Positions 44,966-54,558 of a stretch of DNA of 64,000 nucleotides are shown here, one piece after another. The stretch's first letter is position 1. Each line of letters starts with the position of its first letter. The stretch is taken from assembly GCF_014641495.1 (NCBI RefSeq), contig NZ_BMHV01000004.1, positions 1 to 64,000 of the forward strand, in the 5' to 3' direction. The translations under genes were made by a program, and so were the position numbers. The DNA is from Terasakiella brassicae (GTDB lineage: Bacteria; Pseudomonadota; Alphaproteobacteria; Rhodospirillales; Terasakiellaceae). The notes under the pieces are model-generated. The model was given only the letters and a program-made list of their open reading frames with translations, was not told the DNA's origin and ran no database searches.

Positions 44966-47900
44966 TTAAATGATCGTAAAATCATTTTCATCGACGTCGA
45001 CACCGTTTTCAATATTGGCGATATGGGAATATCCCCCGGCGGTTTGCCCGTTGTTGTCCACATAAATATCGTTGTTACTGTCGCGAATAATCGTGGCATT
45101 TGTGGAGGTGGCGTTGGTGCCGTCATAAACCGTATTGATGGTTTCAAAAGTGACCGTGGAAATGGAAAAATCATCCCCCTTGATTTGAATATGATCGATC
45201 CCGTGGGAAAAATCCCGAATGGAGTCGTCACCATCGCCAAGTTCAAAATAAAACGTATCGCTTCCGGCACCCCCGCTTAAAACATCGGCACCGCTTCCGC
45301 CTTGCAGGGTATCATCACCATCTGCGCCAAAGATGTAATCCAGCCCGGTTGCCCCTTTTAACAGGTCGGTGTTGGCAGATGGGTCAGCAATGATTTGTCC
45401 AACAACGCCTGAGGTTTGCCCTGTCAGGCTGAAATTATCGGAACCGGAGGCAAAAACTTCGATCTCACTGTTTGTCAGGAAATGATTTTTCAGGGTGATG
45501 CGGTCCCCTGTTTTGAAATCCAGAATCAGATCATTGCCGTTTTGGCTGGCCTGAGACAAATCTGCAATGCTGAAACCTGAAATCCTGTCATTGTTTCCGC
45601 CACTGTCTGTGACGATATCGTTGCCGGATGCCTTGGCAAAAACGAAAATGTCGTTCCCGGAACCACCGTCCAACAGGTCATTTCCTTCATGACCTGTCAG
45701 GGTGTCGTCTCCGTCCCCGCCGGACAGGGTATTGTCCAGGAAATTCCCGATCAATTGATCATTGCCCAGTCCCCCTTTGGCATTTTCAATAAAGGTGCCA
45801 TAGGCAATGGCAACATTGTCTTCGCCGCTGTAAGTCGGTTGATAAATGCCTGCGTACCAATCGGGCAACTGATCGGAGACAGGATTGTAAATGCCGATGG
45901 AACTAAAGGACCCCGGGGTTAAATCAATGATATTGTTGCGGGTGAAATTGCTGGCATCAAGGGTGTCGGAGCCACCCGCATCCCAAATCGTTTCAATAAA
46001 TCGCCCGTTGGGATCAAAACTATAAGTGTCATCCCCGGTGCGTGTGGTCGTGTTGCTTCCATATAAATGCTGCAAGGTCGCAACATCATAGAGCATCAAG
46101 CTTTCGGGGTTCCAATTATAGGCCTTGTAACTGTAACTGCTGGAATCCCCGGTTATATCCACGACTTGCGATTTGGGGTGATTGGTATAGGACATAACCG
46201 AATATTGCGTGCTGTCGGTTGCCGAAGTTAATTGATTGTCGCCTTCAAATGTATGGGTCAGACCGGTTGCGTGACCAATTTCATGCAGCAGTGTGTAATA
46301 ACCGTGGCTGCCATCGCTTAGGGTTTGGTTGGAGGTTTGATTGTTGGCAATAAAGACATCGCCGGATTTATCATTGGCCAGATATGTCACCCCATTGTGG
46401 GTGTAGGTCACGCTGGGGGCATAGGCCTGCCCGGCAGATGTGCTTTGGCTACTGTTGCCAAAACGCAAAAGGCCGCCATCACCCGTATCGGCAACTTCGG
46501 TAAATGTGATGTTGGTAATTTCGCTGAATTGGGCCAATGCTTTGCGCACGGCGTTTTCCTGTGCGCTGGACATGACACTGAAACTATCGACTTCCCCCGG
46601 CGCATAATAGGAAGGTAGACTGTCCATGAAACTGTAGGTCAGATTGACAGATGTACCCACGGATGTATCGGCGTTCCAACGGGAATAGGGATCATCATAC
46701 AGAACACCTGTGACATAATCGGGTTGCGTAATTGCATCTTTAAGGGCCAGTGTTTGATCGGCAAATTCCAGATTTTCAATATTTTGAAGCGTGGTTGTGC
46801 CATCGCGATTGGCAACCGTATCGGTGACAAGATAGCCATCTTTAAAAACGGCGACGGTGTATTCGTTGAAGTTTCCGTTAAAGACAGCATTGTCAGTACC
46901 GCTGCCCCCATCGAGAAAGTCATTGCCGCTTAGACCCTGAAGCTTATCATCACCATCACCACCAAATAGGCGATCATCGCCAGTGGCGCCGTTTATGGTA
47001 TCGTTTGTGCCACTGACCCCGGCGATAATTTGCCCTTTTACCCCGTTTGTTTGCCCGCTTAATCCGAAAGTGTCATTGCCGGAAACAAGGATTTCAACCT
47101 CGCTACCAGTTTGAAAATGGTTTTTGAGGGTGATTGTGTCCCCGGAATAAAAATCAAGGATCAGGTCATCGCCTTGGCGCAGGGCATTGGATAGATTTTC
47201 AATGGTAAAACCTTCGATTTTATCGGCTGTGCCTGCGCTATCGGCGACAGTATCCTGCCCAAAACCGACCGAAAACAGATATCTGTCATTGCCATCTCCC
47301 CCTGCCAATTCGTCATTGCCTGCCCCACCCAACAATAGATCGTCAGACTCACTGCCCGTCAGTGTATCTGCATTGTTGCTTCCGGTTAAAAATGTGCGGG
47401 TTGCGGCACTGATGTTGGTGCCGCTGTCATTATCGGTGTTCTCGGTGTCATTTGTGTCGGTGACAGGCGAGGATGTATTTTGAGACGGCGGTGGATCATT
47501 AAGCGGGTTTGTCGGCTTTGGTGCCTCCGGCAAAGGGGGCGTTGGACGCAAAGGTGGCAGAATACCTTCTGTCAGTTCAATCTCGTGCGCGATAAGATCC
47601 GTCTGGTCAAAATTTTCTGAAGATATCAGTCTCGTTTCGTCAGGAGGCATAGCCTCAAAGCCATGTTGATCCTTTAAATCATGTAGGTGTGGCGGCTCGG
47701 TCACGGGGTAGGGATCACCTGCCTCATTTTCTGTAAAAAAGACCGGTTTTTCAGGCCTGAAAAGATGTGGGGTCGCAGGTTCGTCATCTGCTGGGGTGTC
47801 TTGCGAAGGGGCGTTGGGCGCGAAAAAGGCACCTGCGTTTTTAAGAAAGTCCCCGGGTTGTGTGGTAAAGAAATTTTGGGCAACCGTGAGGACCAAAGAT

Positions 47901-48103
47901 TTGGCTTGTTCCGGTGAACTGCCAAAACTTAAAGCCGTTTGTAAGGCAAGTTTGCTGGCTTCTTGCGGGGATGCGCCGTTTTCAATGGCATTCTCAAAAA
48001 TAGCTTCGACAAAAGCTGCAACTTCCGGGGAAGGACTGTCTATTCCCTCTCCCGTAATATCGGTTGCTGGAGTGCGCTGTTGTGTGGTGTTCTGTGTTGC
48101 CAT
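44966..48103 (-). CDS. RTX serralysin-like metalloprotease
   Basis: The 1045 residues start with an N-terminal helical lead with a GASPQEASKLAL/GSSPEQAKSLVL repeat (~35-65), then a proline-rich stretch. A first calcium-binding RTX cluster (~250-275; GGAGNDELAGGDGND) and block A (~280-455) follow. The peptidase domain (~470-690) has zinc motif HEIGHATGLTH near ~605 and Met-turn SVMSYTNH. A second RTX cluster (~785-820) and block B (~830-950), a near-copy of block A, come next. A C-terminal signal-like tail suggests type I secretion. No T1SS genes are in the window. There is no clear ribosome binding site before the ATG. Confidence 0.88.
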   Translation of the reverse strand: MATQNTTQQRTPATDITGEGIDSPSPEVAAFVEAIFENAIENGASPQEASKLALQTALSFGSSPEQAKSLVLTVAQNFFTTQPGDFLKNAGAFFAPNAPSQDTPADDEPATPHLFRPEKPVFFTENEAGDPYPVTEPPHLHDLKDQHGFEAMPPDETRLISSENFDQTDLIAHEIELTEGILPPLRPTPPLPEAPKPTNPLNDPPPSQNTSSPVTDTNDTENTDNDSGTNISAATRTFLTGSNNADTLTGSESDDLLLGGAGNDELAGGDGNDRYLFSVGFGQDTVADSAGTADKIEGFTIENLSNALRQGDDLILDFYSGDTITLKNHFQTGSEVEILVSGNDTFGLSGQTNGVKGQIIAGVSGTNDTINGATGDDRLFGGDGDDKLQGLSGNDFLDGGSGTDNAVFNGNFNEYTVAVFKDGYLVTDTVANRDGTTTLQNIENLEFADQTLALKDAITQPDYVTGVLYDDPYSRWNADTSVGTSVNLTYSFMDSLPSYYAPGEVDSFSVMSSAQENAVRKALAQFSEITNITFTEVADTGDGGLLRFGNSSQSTSAGQAYAPSVTYTHNGVTYLANDKSGDVFIANNQTSNQTLSDGSHGYYTLLHEIGHATGLTHTFEGDNQLTSATDSTQYSVMSYTNHPKSQVVDITGDSSSYSYKAYNWNPESLMLYDVATLQHLYGSNTTTRTGDDTYSFDPNGRFIETIWDAGGSDTLDASNFTRNNIIDLTPGSFSSIGIYNPVSDQLPDWYAGIYQPTYSGEDNVAIAYGTFIENAKGGLGNDQLIGNFLDNTLSGGDGDDTLTGHEGNDLLDGGSGNDIFVFAKASGNDIVTDSGGNNDRISGFSIADLSQASQNGNDLILDFKTGDRITLKNHFLTNSEIEVFASGSDNFSLTGQTSGVVGQIIADPSANTDLLKGATGLDYIFGADGDDTLQGGSGADVLSGGAGSDTFYFELGDGDDSIRDFSHGIDHIQIKGDDFSISTVTFETINTVYDGTNATSTNATIIRDSNNDIYVDNNGQTAGGYSHIANIENGVDVDENDFTII

Positions 48104-48299
48104 TTTAAATTTTAAATATGAATAATAATATACTCAAAGTGTAGATTATCATAAAATGGTTAGGGTTTGTTTAAAGAAAATAAAGACTTCACCTGTGTGA
48201 CTTGTCCATTATCAACAACGCCTTGACGCTTGGTATTTAAAATGGTTGATAGGCTATACCTGTTGTATATGAAAAAATTCGAAATAACTGATTTGCTCC
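48104..48299. other. Divergent region between the RTX protease and menF
   Basis: About 196 bases without a gene, holding the FNR-like box at 48202-48215 and a weak TTGACG-containing promoter for menF. The promoter for the RTX protease must also lie here. Confidence 0.35.
48202..48215 (+). promoter_or_regulatory. FNR-like box upstream of menF
   Basis: TTGTC-CATT-ATCAA matches the FNR consensus at 8 of 10 fixed positions. It lies ~85 bases upstream of the menF ATG and about 110 bases from the RTX protease start. Low-oxygen control of menaquinone synthesis is plausible. One match by eye is weak evidence. Confidence 0.35.
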
Positions 48300-49655
48300 A
48301 TGTCCCTGCTTTCTGCATTGATGATTTCCCGTATTGAAAACCGATTGGAAGCGGCGCGGTCTTTGTTGGATGGCAGGATGACTGGATTGGTCAGCTTGAC
48401 CTTGTCTGTGCCAAATTTGACGATTGATCAGGTCCCCCCAAATTTGGAGAACATGCGCTATTGGGCCCGTCCCCAAGAAGGACATTATATGTTGGGGATG
48501 GGGCAGGTGGTTGTAAAACGGGCGGCTTGCGAAAATAGATTTTCAGACCTGTCGGCGTATCATCGCCAATTAAGGGAAAACTGGCAATGTCTGGACCCGG
48601 ACAAAACAGGCCGGGGGCCATTGTTGTTTACCGGATTTGCGTTTTCTGATGATCAAAACTATGAAGTGTTCCCCAATGCCTCGATCATGCTGCCTCTGCT
48701 GTTGTTGGAACGCCGGGATGAAATGACGAGTTTGACATTGTCATGGGATATGAAACCGGATGATTGCGCCCATTCGGTCTTTCTTCACTGGAAAAAAGCC
48801 GTTCGTGATGTGATCGAAGGACTGAGTGTGACGCGTACGTCCCAGATATCCGCCAGCAATCGATTGACCCGCATATCCAGTTATCCTGAAGATGATGTCT
48901 GGCTTGCCCGTGTCGATCAAGCCTTGGCAAGTATTGAAAATGGGGAATTGGAAAAGGTCGTCTTAACACGCCGTATCGCGGTACAAGGCGAAAGACCATT
49001 TTCACTTTCCCGGTTGATTTCGTCGCTGTCCGACCATCATGCAAACTGCACTATTATTGCACAATCCGGTGCGCGCGGAATTGCCGTTGCCGCAACACCC
49101 GAAGGCTTGATCCGACTGGTAAACGGCGTGGTCAAAAGTGATGCGCTGGCTGGGACGATGGGTAATGGGTATCAGGAAATTACAGGCAAGGACCGACACG
49201 AACATCAATTGGTTGTGGATATGATCCGCGCACGTCTCATAGCGTTGTGCGATGATATTGTGGCAGCAGAAGGACCGTCTGTTTTGAAATTACGCGCGTT
49301 GCATCATTTATGGACACCGATACAGGCACAAGCCAAACCGGGGGTGAACCTGCTTGATCTTGCCGCTGCGTTGCATCCGACACCGGCCGTGGGCGGCACC
49401 CCGCAAATTGCAGCTTTGAAATGGTTGCAGCGCCATCAGGAAGATCGTTTGGGATGGTACACGGGGGCCTTTGGCTGGATGACCCCGCAAGGGGATGGCG
49501 ATTTAAATGTGATTTTGCGTTGTGCGCTGATCAACGGGGGTCGGGCTGAACTTTCAGCCGGGGCCGGGATTGTGTCCGGGTCCGATCCGCAAGCAGAACT
49601 ATGCGAAACAGAATTGAAATTAAAAACCATGCTTGATGAGTTGGAGGGCGCCTGA
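48300..49655 (+). CDS. menF: Isochorismate synthase
   Basis: This 451-residue protein of the chorismate-utilising family has the catalytic Lys in EKVVLTRRI (~220), DALAGTMGN, HPTPAVGGTP and GWYTGAFGWM, then the C-terminal SAGAGIVSGSDP and ELCETELKL metal-binding region. It converts chorismate to isochorismate for menaquinone (or a siderophore); neighbours point to menaquinone. Its TGA overlaps the menD ATG, so the two are coupled. The ATG lacks a clear ribosome binding site. Confidence 0.93.
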   Translation: MSLLSALMISRIENRLEAARSLLDGRMTGLVSLTLSVPNLTIDQVPPNLENMRYWARPQEGHYMLGMGQVVVKRAACENRFSDLSAYHRQLRENWQCLDPDKTGRGPLLFTGFAFSDDQNYEVFPNASIMLPLLLLERRDEMTSLTLSWDMKPDDCAHSVFLHWKKAVRDVIEGLSVTRTSQISASNRLTRISSYPEDDVWLARVDQALASIENGELEKVVLTRRIAVQGERPFSLSRLISSLSDHHANCTIIAQSGARGIAVAATPEGLIRLVNGVVKSDALAGTMGNGYQEITGKDRHEHQLVVDMIRARLIALCDDIVAAEGPSVLKLRALHHLWTPIQAQAKPGVNLLDLAAALHPTPAVGGTPQIAALKWLQRHQEDRLGWYTGAFGWMTPQGDGDLNVILRCALINGGRAELSAGAGIVSGSDPQAELCETELKLKTMLDELEGA

Positions 49656-51346
49656 TGGAACAAAGCGATCAGGGGATGCTTAATTATCGTTGGGCCTTTG
49701 GCGTGATGGATGGATTGGCAGGTGCAACATGCTGTCATGTGGTGGTTTCACCGGGGGCGCGTTCCACCCCCTTGGTTTTGGCAGCACATAATCATCCGGA
49801 CATGACAACCCATGTGATTTTGGATGAACGCAGCGCAGCCTTCTTCGCCCTGGGTCTTGCCAAATCAACAGGTGTGCCCGTGGCCCTTGTCTGTACATCG
49901 GGGACGGCGCCTGCCCATTGGCATCCGGCGGTTTTGGAAGCCGATGCGGCCTGTATTCCGCTTGTGTTACTCAGCGCGGACCGTCCGCCTGAATTGCGCG
50001 GATGTGGGGCGAACCAGACAACGGATCAGATTAAACTTTTCGGGTCTGCTGTGCGTGCCTTTTCTGAATTGCCCCCGGCAGAAGATGATTGCACCCACTT
50101 GGCCCCGCTCTGTGCACGTCTGGTCAAACAATCGCTTTTCCCCAAAGCGGGGCCGGTTCATTTGAACCTTTCTTTTCGGGAACCCTTATTACCATCATCT
50201 ATTCCCCAACTTGTGCCCCGTAAAAATGCCATACGGATGATGCATCCGCGTATGGTTCTGCAAGATGAACAGATCAATCATCTTGCGCAGGTTATGGAAC
50301 TGGGCGATGGGGTGATCGTGTGTGGGGAAGGGCCGTTTGATCAAGGATTTGACGAGGCCGTCTGTCAGTTGGCAGACCTATGTGACGTTCCGGTTCTGGC
50401 AGACCCCTTGGCAAATTTGCGCTCAAGGGGCGGGCGGGTGTTATCTTGTTATGATGCCTTTTTAAAAAAGGAGCAAGTGATACAGGCGGCACACCCCCGC
50501 TGGGTTTTGCGTTTCGGGGCGCAATCTGTGTCTAAGTCCCTTGGCCTTTATTTATCTGGTTTGTCAGATAGTCACCATTTGATCGTTGATGGTGGGGGGG
50601 GATGGTCTGATCCTTGTGGGCTTGTGGATGATATGATCCTGTGTGATCCGCTTGATCTTTGTGTGCGTCTATCTGCACGGCTTACCTCTCGTAACGATGG
50701 ACAGATATGGCAGACGTTTTTTGCACAGGAGCAACGATGCCGGAATATTCAGAAAGAGGCGACATTGCCCCAAGAGGCGGAAATTATTCAATCAATTGTG
50801 CAAAAGATGGATGCGGAAAACATTCTGTTCTGTGGAAATTCCACACCTATCCGTTTGCTGGATAGTTTCCTCAACAGCGGGGAGGGGGCGTTTGACATTT
50901 TATGCAATCGGGGATTAAGCGGGATTGAGGGTAATATTTCCACGGCATTGGGGGTCGGGGCTGCGCGCAAGACAAGCGTGGTTGCGTTGGTTGGGGATTT
51001 AACGCTGACACATGATATCAGCGCCTTGGGGATTGATGAAGGTGTCAATTTGACCCTTGTTGTTTTGAATAATGGCGGTGGCGGAATTTTTGAATATCTT
51101 GCCCAAGCAAACCTCGACCCTGATTGTTTTGAACGGTACTGGGTCACACCATCGGCCCCTGATTTTGCACAGGTTGCCCGGGGATATGGCCGCGCCTATT
51201 ATAAAATTGAAGGTATAAAAGATTTTTCTGATGTTTTTCAGGCTTGTTTGACCAATCCGGGTATAGACCTGATTGAAGTCGTGATAGACAGAAAACAAAG
51301 TACGGCGGCACATCAGGCCTATTGGCAGGCCGTCACCCAAGGTTAA
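49655..51346 (+). CDS. menD: SEPHCHC synthase
   Basis: This 563-residue TPP enzyme has the N-terminal SPGARSTPLVLAA, DERSAAFFALGLAK and CTSGTAPAHWHPAV segments. The C-terminal GDLTLTHD...VVLNNGGGGIFEYL forms the TPP/Mg motif. It joins isochorismate and 2-oxoglutarate in menaquinone synthesis. It overlaps menF by one base and ends 27 bases before menB. Confidence 0.95.
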   Translation: MEQSDQGMLNYRWAFGVMDGLAGATCCHVVVSPGARSTPLVLAAHNHPDMTTHVILDERSAAFFALGLAKSTGVPVALVCTSGTAPAHWHPAVLEADAACIPLVLLSADRPPELRGCGANQTTDQIKLFGSAVRAFSELPPAEDDCTHLAPLCARLVKQSLFPKAGPVHLNLSFREPLLPSSIPQLVPRKNAIRMMHPRMVLQDEQINHLAQVMELGDGVIVCGEGPFDQGFDEAVCQLADLCDVPVLADPLANLRSRGGRVLSCYDAFLKKEQVIQAAHPRWVLRFGAQSVSKSLGLYLSGLSDSHHLIVDGGGGWSDPCGLVDDMILCDPLDLCVRLSARLTSRNDGQIWQTFFAQEQRCRNIQKEATLPQEAEIIQSIVQKMDAENILFCGNSTPIRLLDSFLNSGEGAFDILCNRGLSGIEGNISTALGVGAARKTSVVALVGDLTLTHDISALGIDEGVNLTLVVLNNGGGGIFEYLAQANLDPDCFERYWVTPSAPDFAQVARGYGRAYYKIEGIKDFSDVFQACLTNPGIDLIEVVIDRKQSTAAHQAYWQAVTQG

Positions 51347-51373
51347 AACCAAGAAAACAGGAGTAAACAGCCC

Positions 51374-52198
51374 GTGTCGATCCAATGGCAGGAAATCACC
51401 GATCCCCAGTTTACAGATATTGAATATCATGTGGCGGATGGAATTGCGAAAATCACCATTAACCGCCCCGAAGTCCATAACGCCTTTCGTCCCGAAACGG
51501 TACGCGCCATGTTACATGCCTTTAAAACCGCCCATCGTGATAAATCCGTTGGTGTGATTATTTTAACAGGGGCCGGGGGCAAGGCATTTTGTTCCGGTGG
51601 GGATCAACGTATCCGTGGCGAGGCAGGCTATACCGATGAAGATGGAAATGAAGGTCTGGATGTGTTGGAACTGCAACGCCTGATCCGTACCATTCCCAAG
51701 CCTGTCGTGGCGATGATTGCAGGCTGGTCCATTGGCGGCGGTCATGTGTTGCACCTGTGTTGTGATCTTGCCATTGCCGCAGAAAACGCCCGTTTTGGAC
51801 AAACCGGACCACGGGTCGGCAGTTTTGACGGCGGTTTGGGTGTTGCTCTGATGACCCGTTTGGTAGGACAGCGTAAAGCCAAGGAAATCTGGTTCTTGTG
51901 TCGCCAGTATGATGCACAACAAGCCCTTGATATGGGGTTGGTCAATACAGTTGTGCCGTTGGAAAAACTGGAAGAAGAAACCGTGCAATGGTGTCGCGAA
52001 ATGTTGGCCTTGTCCCCGACCGCCCTGCGTTTGTTGAAGGCATCGTTTAATGCCGATACCGATGGGGCAGCGGGCTTGCAGGAATTGGCAGGCAACGCCA
52101 CTGGTTTGTTTTATCAAACAGCGGAAGGTCAGGAAGGGCGCAATGCCTATCTGGAAAAACGTGATCCAGATTTTACCAAATTTCCGCGCATCCCCTGA
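51374..52198 (+). CDS. menB: 1,4-dihydroxy-2-naphthoyl-CoA synthase
   Basis: This 274-residue crotonase-fold enzyme has the active-site segments [12 protein letters not shown] and [28 protein letters not shown] catalytic Asp is present in VGSFDGGLG, typical of MenB. It closes the second ring of the naphthoquinone from OSB-CoA. The start is a GTG with AACAGGAGTAA upstream. It runs straight into menC. Confidence 0.95.
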   Translation: MSIQWQEITDPQFTDIEYHVADGIAKITINRPEVHNAFRPETVRAMLHAFKTAHRDKSVGVIILTGAGGKAFCSGGDQRIRGEAGYTDEDGNEGLDVLELQRLIRTIPKPVVAMIAGWSIGGGHVLHLCCDLAIAAENARFGQTGPRVGSFDGGLGVALMTRLVGQRKAKEIWFLCRQYDAQQALDMGLVNTVVPLEKLEEETVQWCREMLALSPTALRLLKASFNADTDGAAGLQELAGNATGLFYQTAEGQEGRNAYLEKRDPDFTKFPRIP

Positions 52199-52207
52199 TT
52201 GGCTTCT

Positions 52208-53182
52208 ATGAAGATCATTTCATTGACCTACCAACCCTATGAACGGGCGCTACGTCAGCCGTGGCGAACGGCGCAGGGGGTCTGGTCGGTTCGTCGTGGC
52301 TGGACGGTTGCGCTTTGTGATGAAACAGGCCGTACCGGGTGGGGGGAGGCAGCGCCCCTGCCCGAAATCGGCACTGAAATCTTTTCTGATTGTGAAGCTG
52401 GTTTGAAACATATGCAATCGGCCCTGTCAGGACAGGAAGGGGATACGGTCTTAAAGACATTGCCGGCCCTTTTGCCAAGTTGCCCTGCGGTGCGCTGCGC
52501 GATTGAAACAGCGCTCGTAGACCTTTTGGGGTGTCAATTGAATGTGCAGGCGGCGTCTCAGGTGCGGTTGAATGTCAGTGCAGGCACTTTGTGCGATTTT
52601 TCATCGGATCGTTTAAGTTTATTGCGTGATCAAGGGTATCAGGTCATCAAATTGAAAGTTGGTGTGCAGTCGGTTGAAGACGAAATCAAGGCGTTAGAAA
52701 CTCTTCATAAAGAACTTCCAGACGGGGTCTATTTACGACTGGATGCCAATGGGGCATGGGACTTTGAACAGGCCGAACGTTTCTTGAATGAAATTTCTGG
52801 GTTGGCGATTGAAAGTCTGGAAGAACCCTTGGCACATCCGAATGAACAGGCATGGGCTGAACTGCAAAACAAAGTCCCTTTTGTTTTGGTTCAAGATGAA
52901 AGTTTGCAAAATGGCCTGTTATCAACCGCGCGGCGCGTGGTGTTGAAACCGATGGCCCACGGGGGACCGTTATCATCTTATCAGTTGGGAAAGATGTTGC
53001 AGCAACAGGGCATTGAAACCATTGTCACCACAACCATTGACGGCCCGATTGCGACCCGTGCGGCCTTGATAACGGCTGCTGCGTTGGACCCGTTGGGGCG
53101 TTGGGCACATGGGCTGGGCACAGCAGTATTATTTGAGGATCAATCCGGGTTTGATCCGGTCAGGGCGGTGATGAGGGCCTGA
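52208..53182 (+). CDS. menC: o-Succinylbenzoate synthase
   Basis: About 324 residues of the enolase superfamily. The catalytic Lys is in VIKLKVGV, and the metal ligands are the Asp in LRLDANGAW, the Glu in ESLEEPL and Asp/Glu in VQDES. The second Lys is in VLKPMAHGG. It dehydrates SHCHC to o-succinylbenzoate. The ATG at 52208 is chosen; a TTG at 52199 directly after the menB stop is possible. Its 3' end overlaps the convergent menE by 43 bases. Confidence 0.93.
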   Translation: MKIISLTYQPYERALRQPWRTAQGVWSVRRGWTVALCDETGRTGWGEAAPLPEIGTEIFSDCEAGLKHMQSALSGQEGDTVLKTLPALLPSCPAVRCAIETALVDLLGCQLNVQAASQVRLNVSAGTLCDFSSDRLSLLRDQGYQVIKLKVGVQSVEDEIKALETLHKELPDGVYLRLDANGAWDFEQAERFLNEISGLAIESLEEPLAHPNEQAWAELQNKVPFVLVQDESLQNGLLSTARRVVLKPMAHGGPLSSYQLGKMLQQQGIETIVTTTIDGPIATRAALITAAALDPLGRWAHGLGTAVLFEDQSGFDPVRAVMRA

Positions 53183-54480
53183 CGGTCCAGCTTTCCCATT
53201 GTATTTCGGGGGAGAACTGCCAGTTTTATTGTGTGTGTCGGGCGGTACGGCCCTTTTAAATGTTTGTTGGCAAACTGTTGAACGCTTTCTTCATCCGTGT
53301 TGCCGGCATAAAGGATAACAAGACGCTTGCCCCATTCGCGGTCATTGCGCGCGGTGACGGCAATTTCGTCTACATCGGGGCAGGTGGATAAGATGCGTTC
53401 GACGGTGGCAGGGTGAACGGTTTCCCCGCCGATTAAAAAGGCATCATCGGCCCGCCCGATGATGGAAAGTTGCCCATCTTCGCCAATGTGACCCAGATCA
53501 TTGGTAATGAACCAGCTGTTTTCCAATCCTTGCCCCATCGTGCGGGCGGGGTTGATATAGCCTTTCATAACCGCCGGACCACGGACTTTCAGGCGCATGT
53601 CGTGCAGGCCCACGTCAAAACCGTCCAGCGGTGTGCCAATTTGGCCTTCGCACCAGTCATCGGGCAATTGTTCAAATGTCGAAAATTGCGAGGATGTTTC
53701 GCTCATGCCATAGGTGGGGCAAATCGGCCAGCCCAGATCAAAAGCGCGGCGGGCCAGATCGGTGGAAATCGCGGCCCCACCGACCAGTACTCGTTTTAAA
53801 CGGCCCGGTGGCTTGCGGTTTCCCAGTTTTTCAAGGAAACGATGCAGCATGGTGGGCACAAGGGAAAGGTGGGTGATGCCATGATCATCCATTGCTGCCA
53901 AGGTTTTGTCCGTATTAAAACCATCTTGCAAGACAACGCAGGCGCCCGCTTCGGCACAACGCGATAAAATAGATAATCCCCCGATATGAAACAGCGGCAG
54001 GCAGGCAAGCCATCTATCCCCCGCATTCAGTCCGATGCGTTGACGCGATGCAAGGGCAGAAGCGGCAAGATTACGCCCGCTTAACATCACGCCTTTTGGG
54101 ACACCTGTTGTACCACTGGTGGCGATGATCAGGCGGACCGCATCAGGTTCAGGCGGGGTAGGGGCAAACGGGATATCCGGGGCAACCTTTTCTAAAAAAG
54201 CCTCGCGGGTGTTTGCCGACATGTTGGGGTCAAGGGGCAGGAAAGGGGAGCCTGCCATTGGGGCGGCATGAAATATCAAGGTCGTCTGTAATGGGTCGCG
54301 GGCCTCATGAACCTGAATAAGGCCCGGTTGTTTTAATTGTTGACTGAGATGTGTGACTTGCACAAAGAGATCACGATGAGTAAGGCGCTGAGATTTATAA
54401 ATAACAGCATCCGCATTTGGATAAGCATCGCGGTTATGTGCAAGCCATGTGCTTGGGTCTGTTATTTTTATGTCTGCCAT
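53140..54480 (-). CDS. menE: o-Succinylbenzoate-CoA ligase
   Basis: This 446-residue acyl-activating (AMP-binding) enzyme has the phosphate loop ATSGTTGVPKGVM (~130), YGMSETSSQ, NDLGHIGEDGQ and the C-terminal catalytic Lys in NTMGKLDRQAL. It activates OSB to OSB-CoA, the substrate of MenB. It lies on the minus strand and convergently overlaps menC by 43 bases. It has its own start at 54480, so it is not co-transcribed with menFDBC. menH, menA and ubiE are not in the window. Confidence 0.9.
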   Translation of the reverse strand: MADIKITDPSTWLAHNRDAYPNADAVIYKSQRLTHRDLFVQVTHLSQQLKQPGLIQVHEARDPLQTTLIFHAAPMAGSPFLPLDPNMSANTREAFLEKVAPDIPFAPTPPEPDAVRLIIATSGTTGVPKGVMLSGRNLAASALASRQRIGLNAGDRWLACLPLFHIGGLSILSRCAEAGACVVLQDGFNTDKTLAAMDDHGITHLSLVPTMLHRFLEKLGNRKPPGRLKRVLVGGAAISTDLARRAFDLGWPICPTYGMSETSSQFSTFEQLPDDWCEGQIGTPLDGFDVGLHDMRLKVRGPAVMKGYINPARTMGQGLENSWFITNDLGHIGEDGQLSIIGRADDAFLIGGETVHPATVERILSTCPDVDEIAVTARNDREWGKRLVILYAGNTDEESVQQFANKHLKGPYRPTHTIKLAVLPRNTMGKLDRQALITALTGSNPD

Positions 54481-54558
54481 TGTCCCGGTGCACCATGTTC
54501 CTCGTAAACGGAGGACTGGATTGTTACCAATCAGGGCAGAAAGTCAATAACTTACAGG

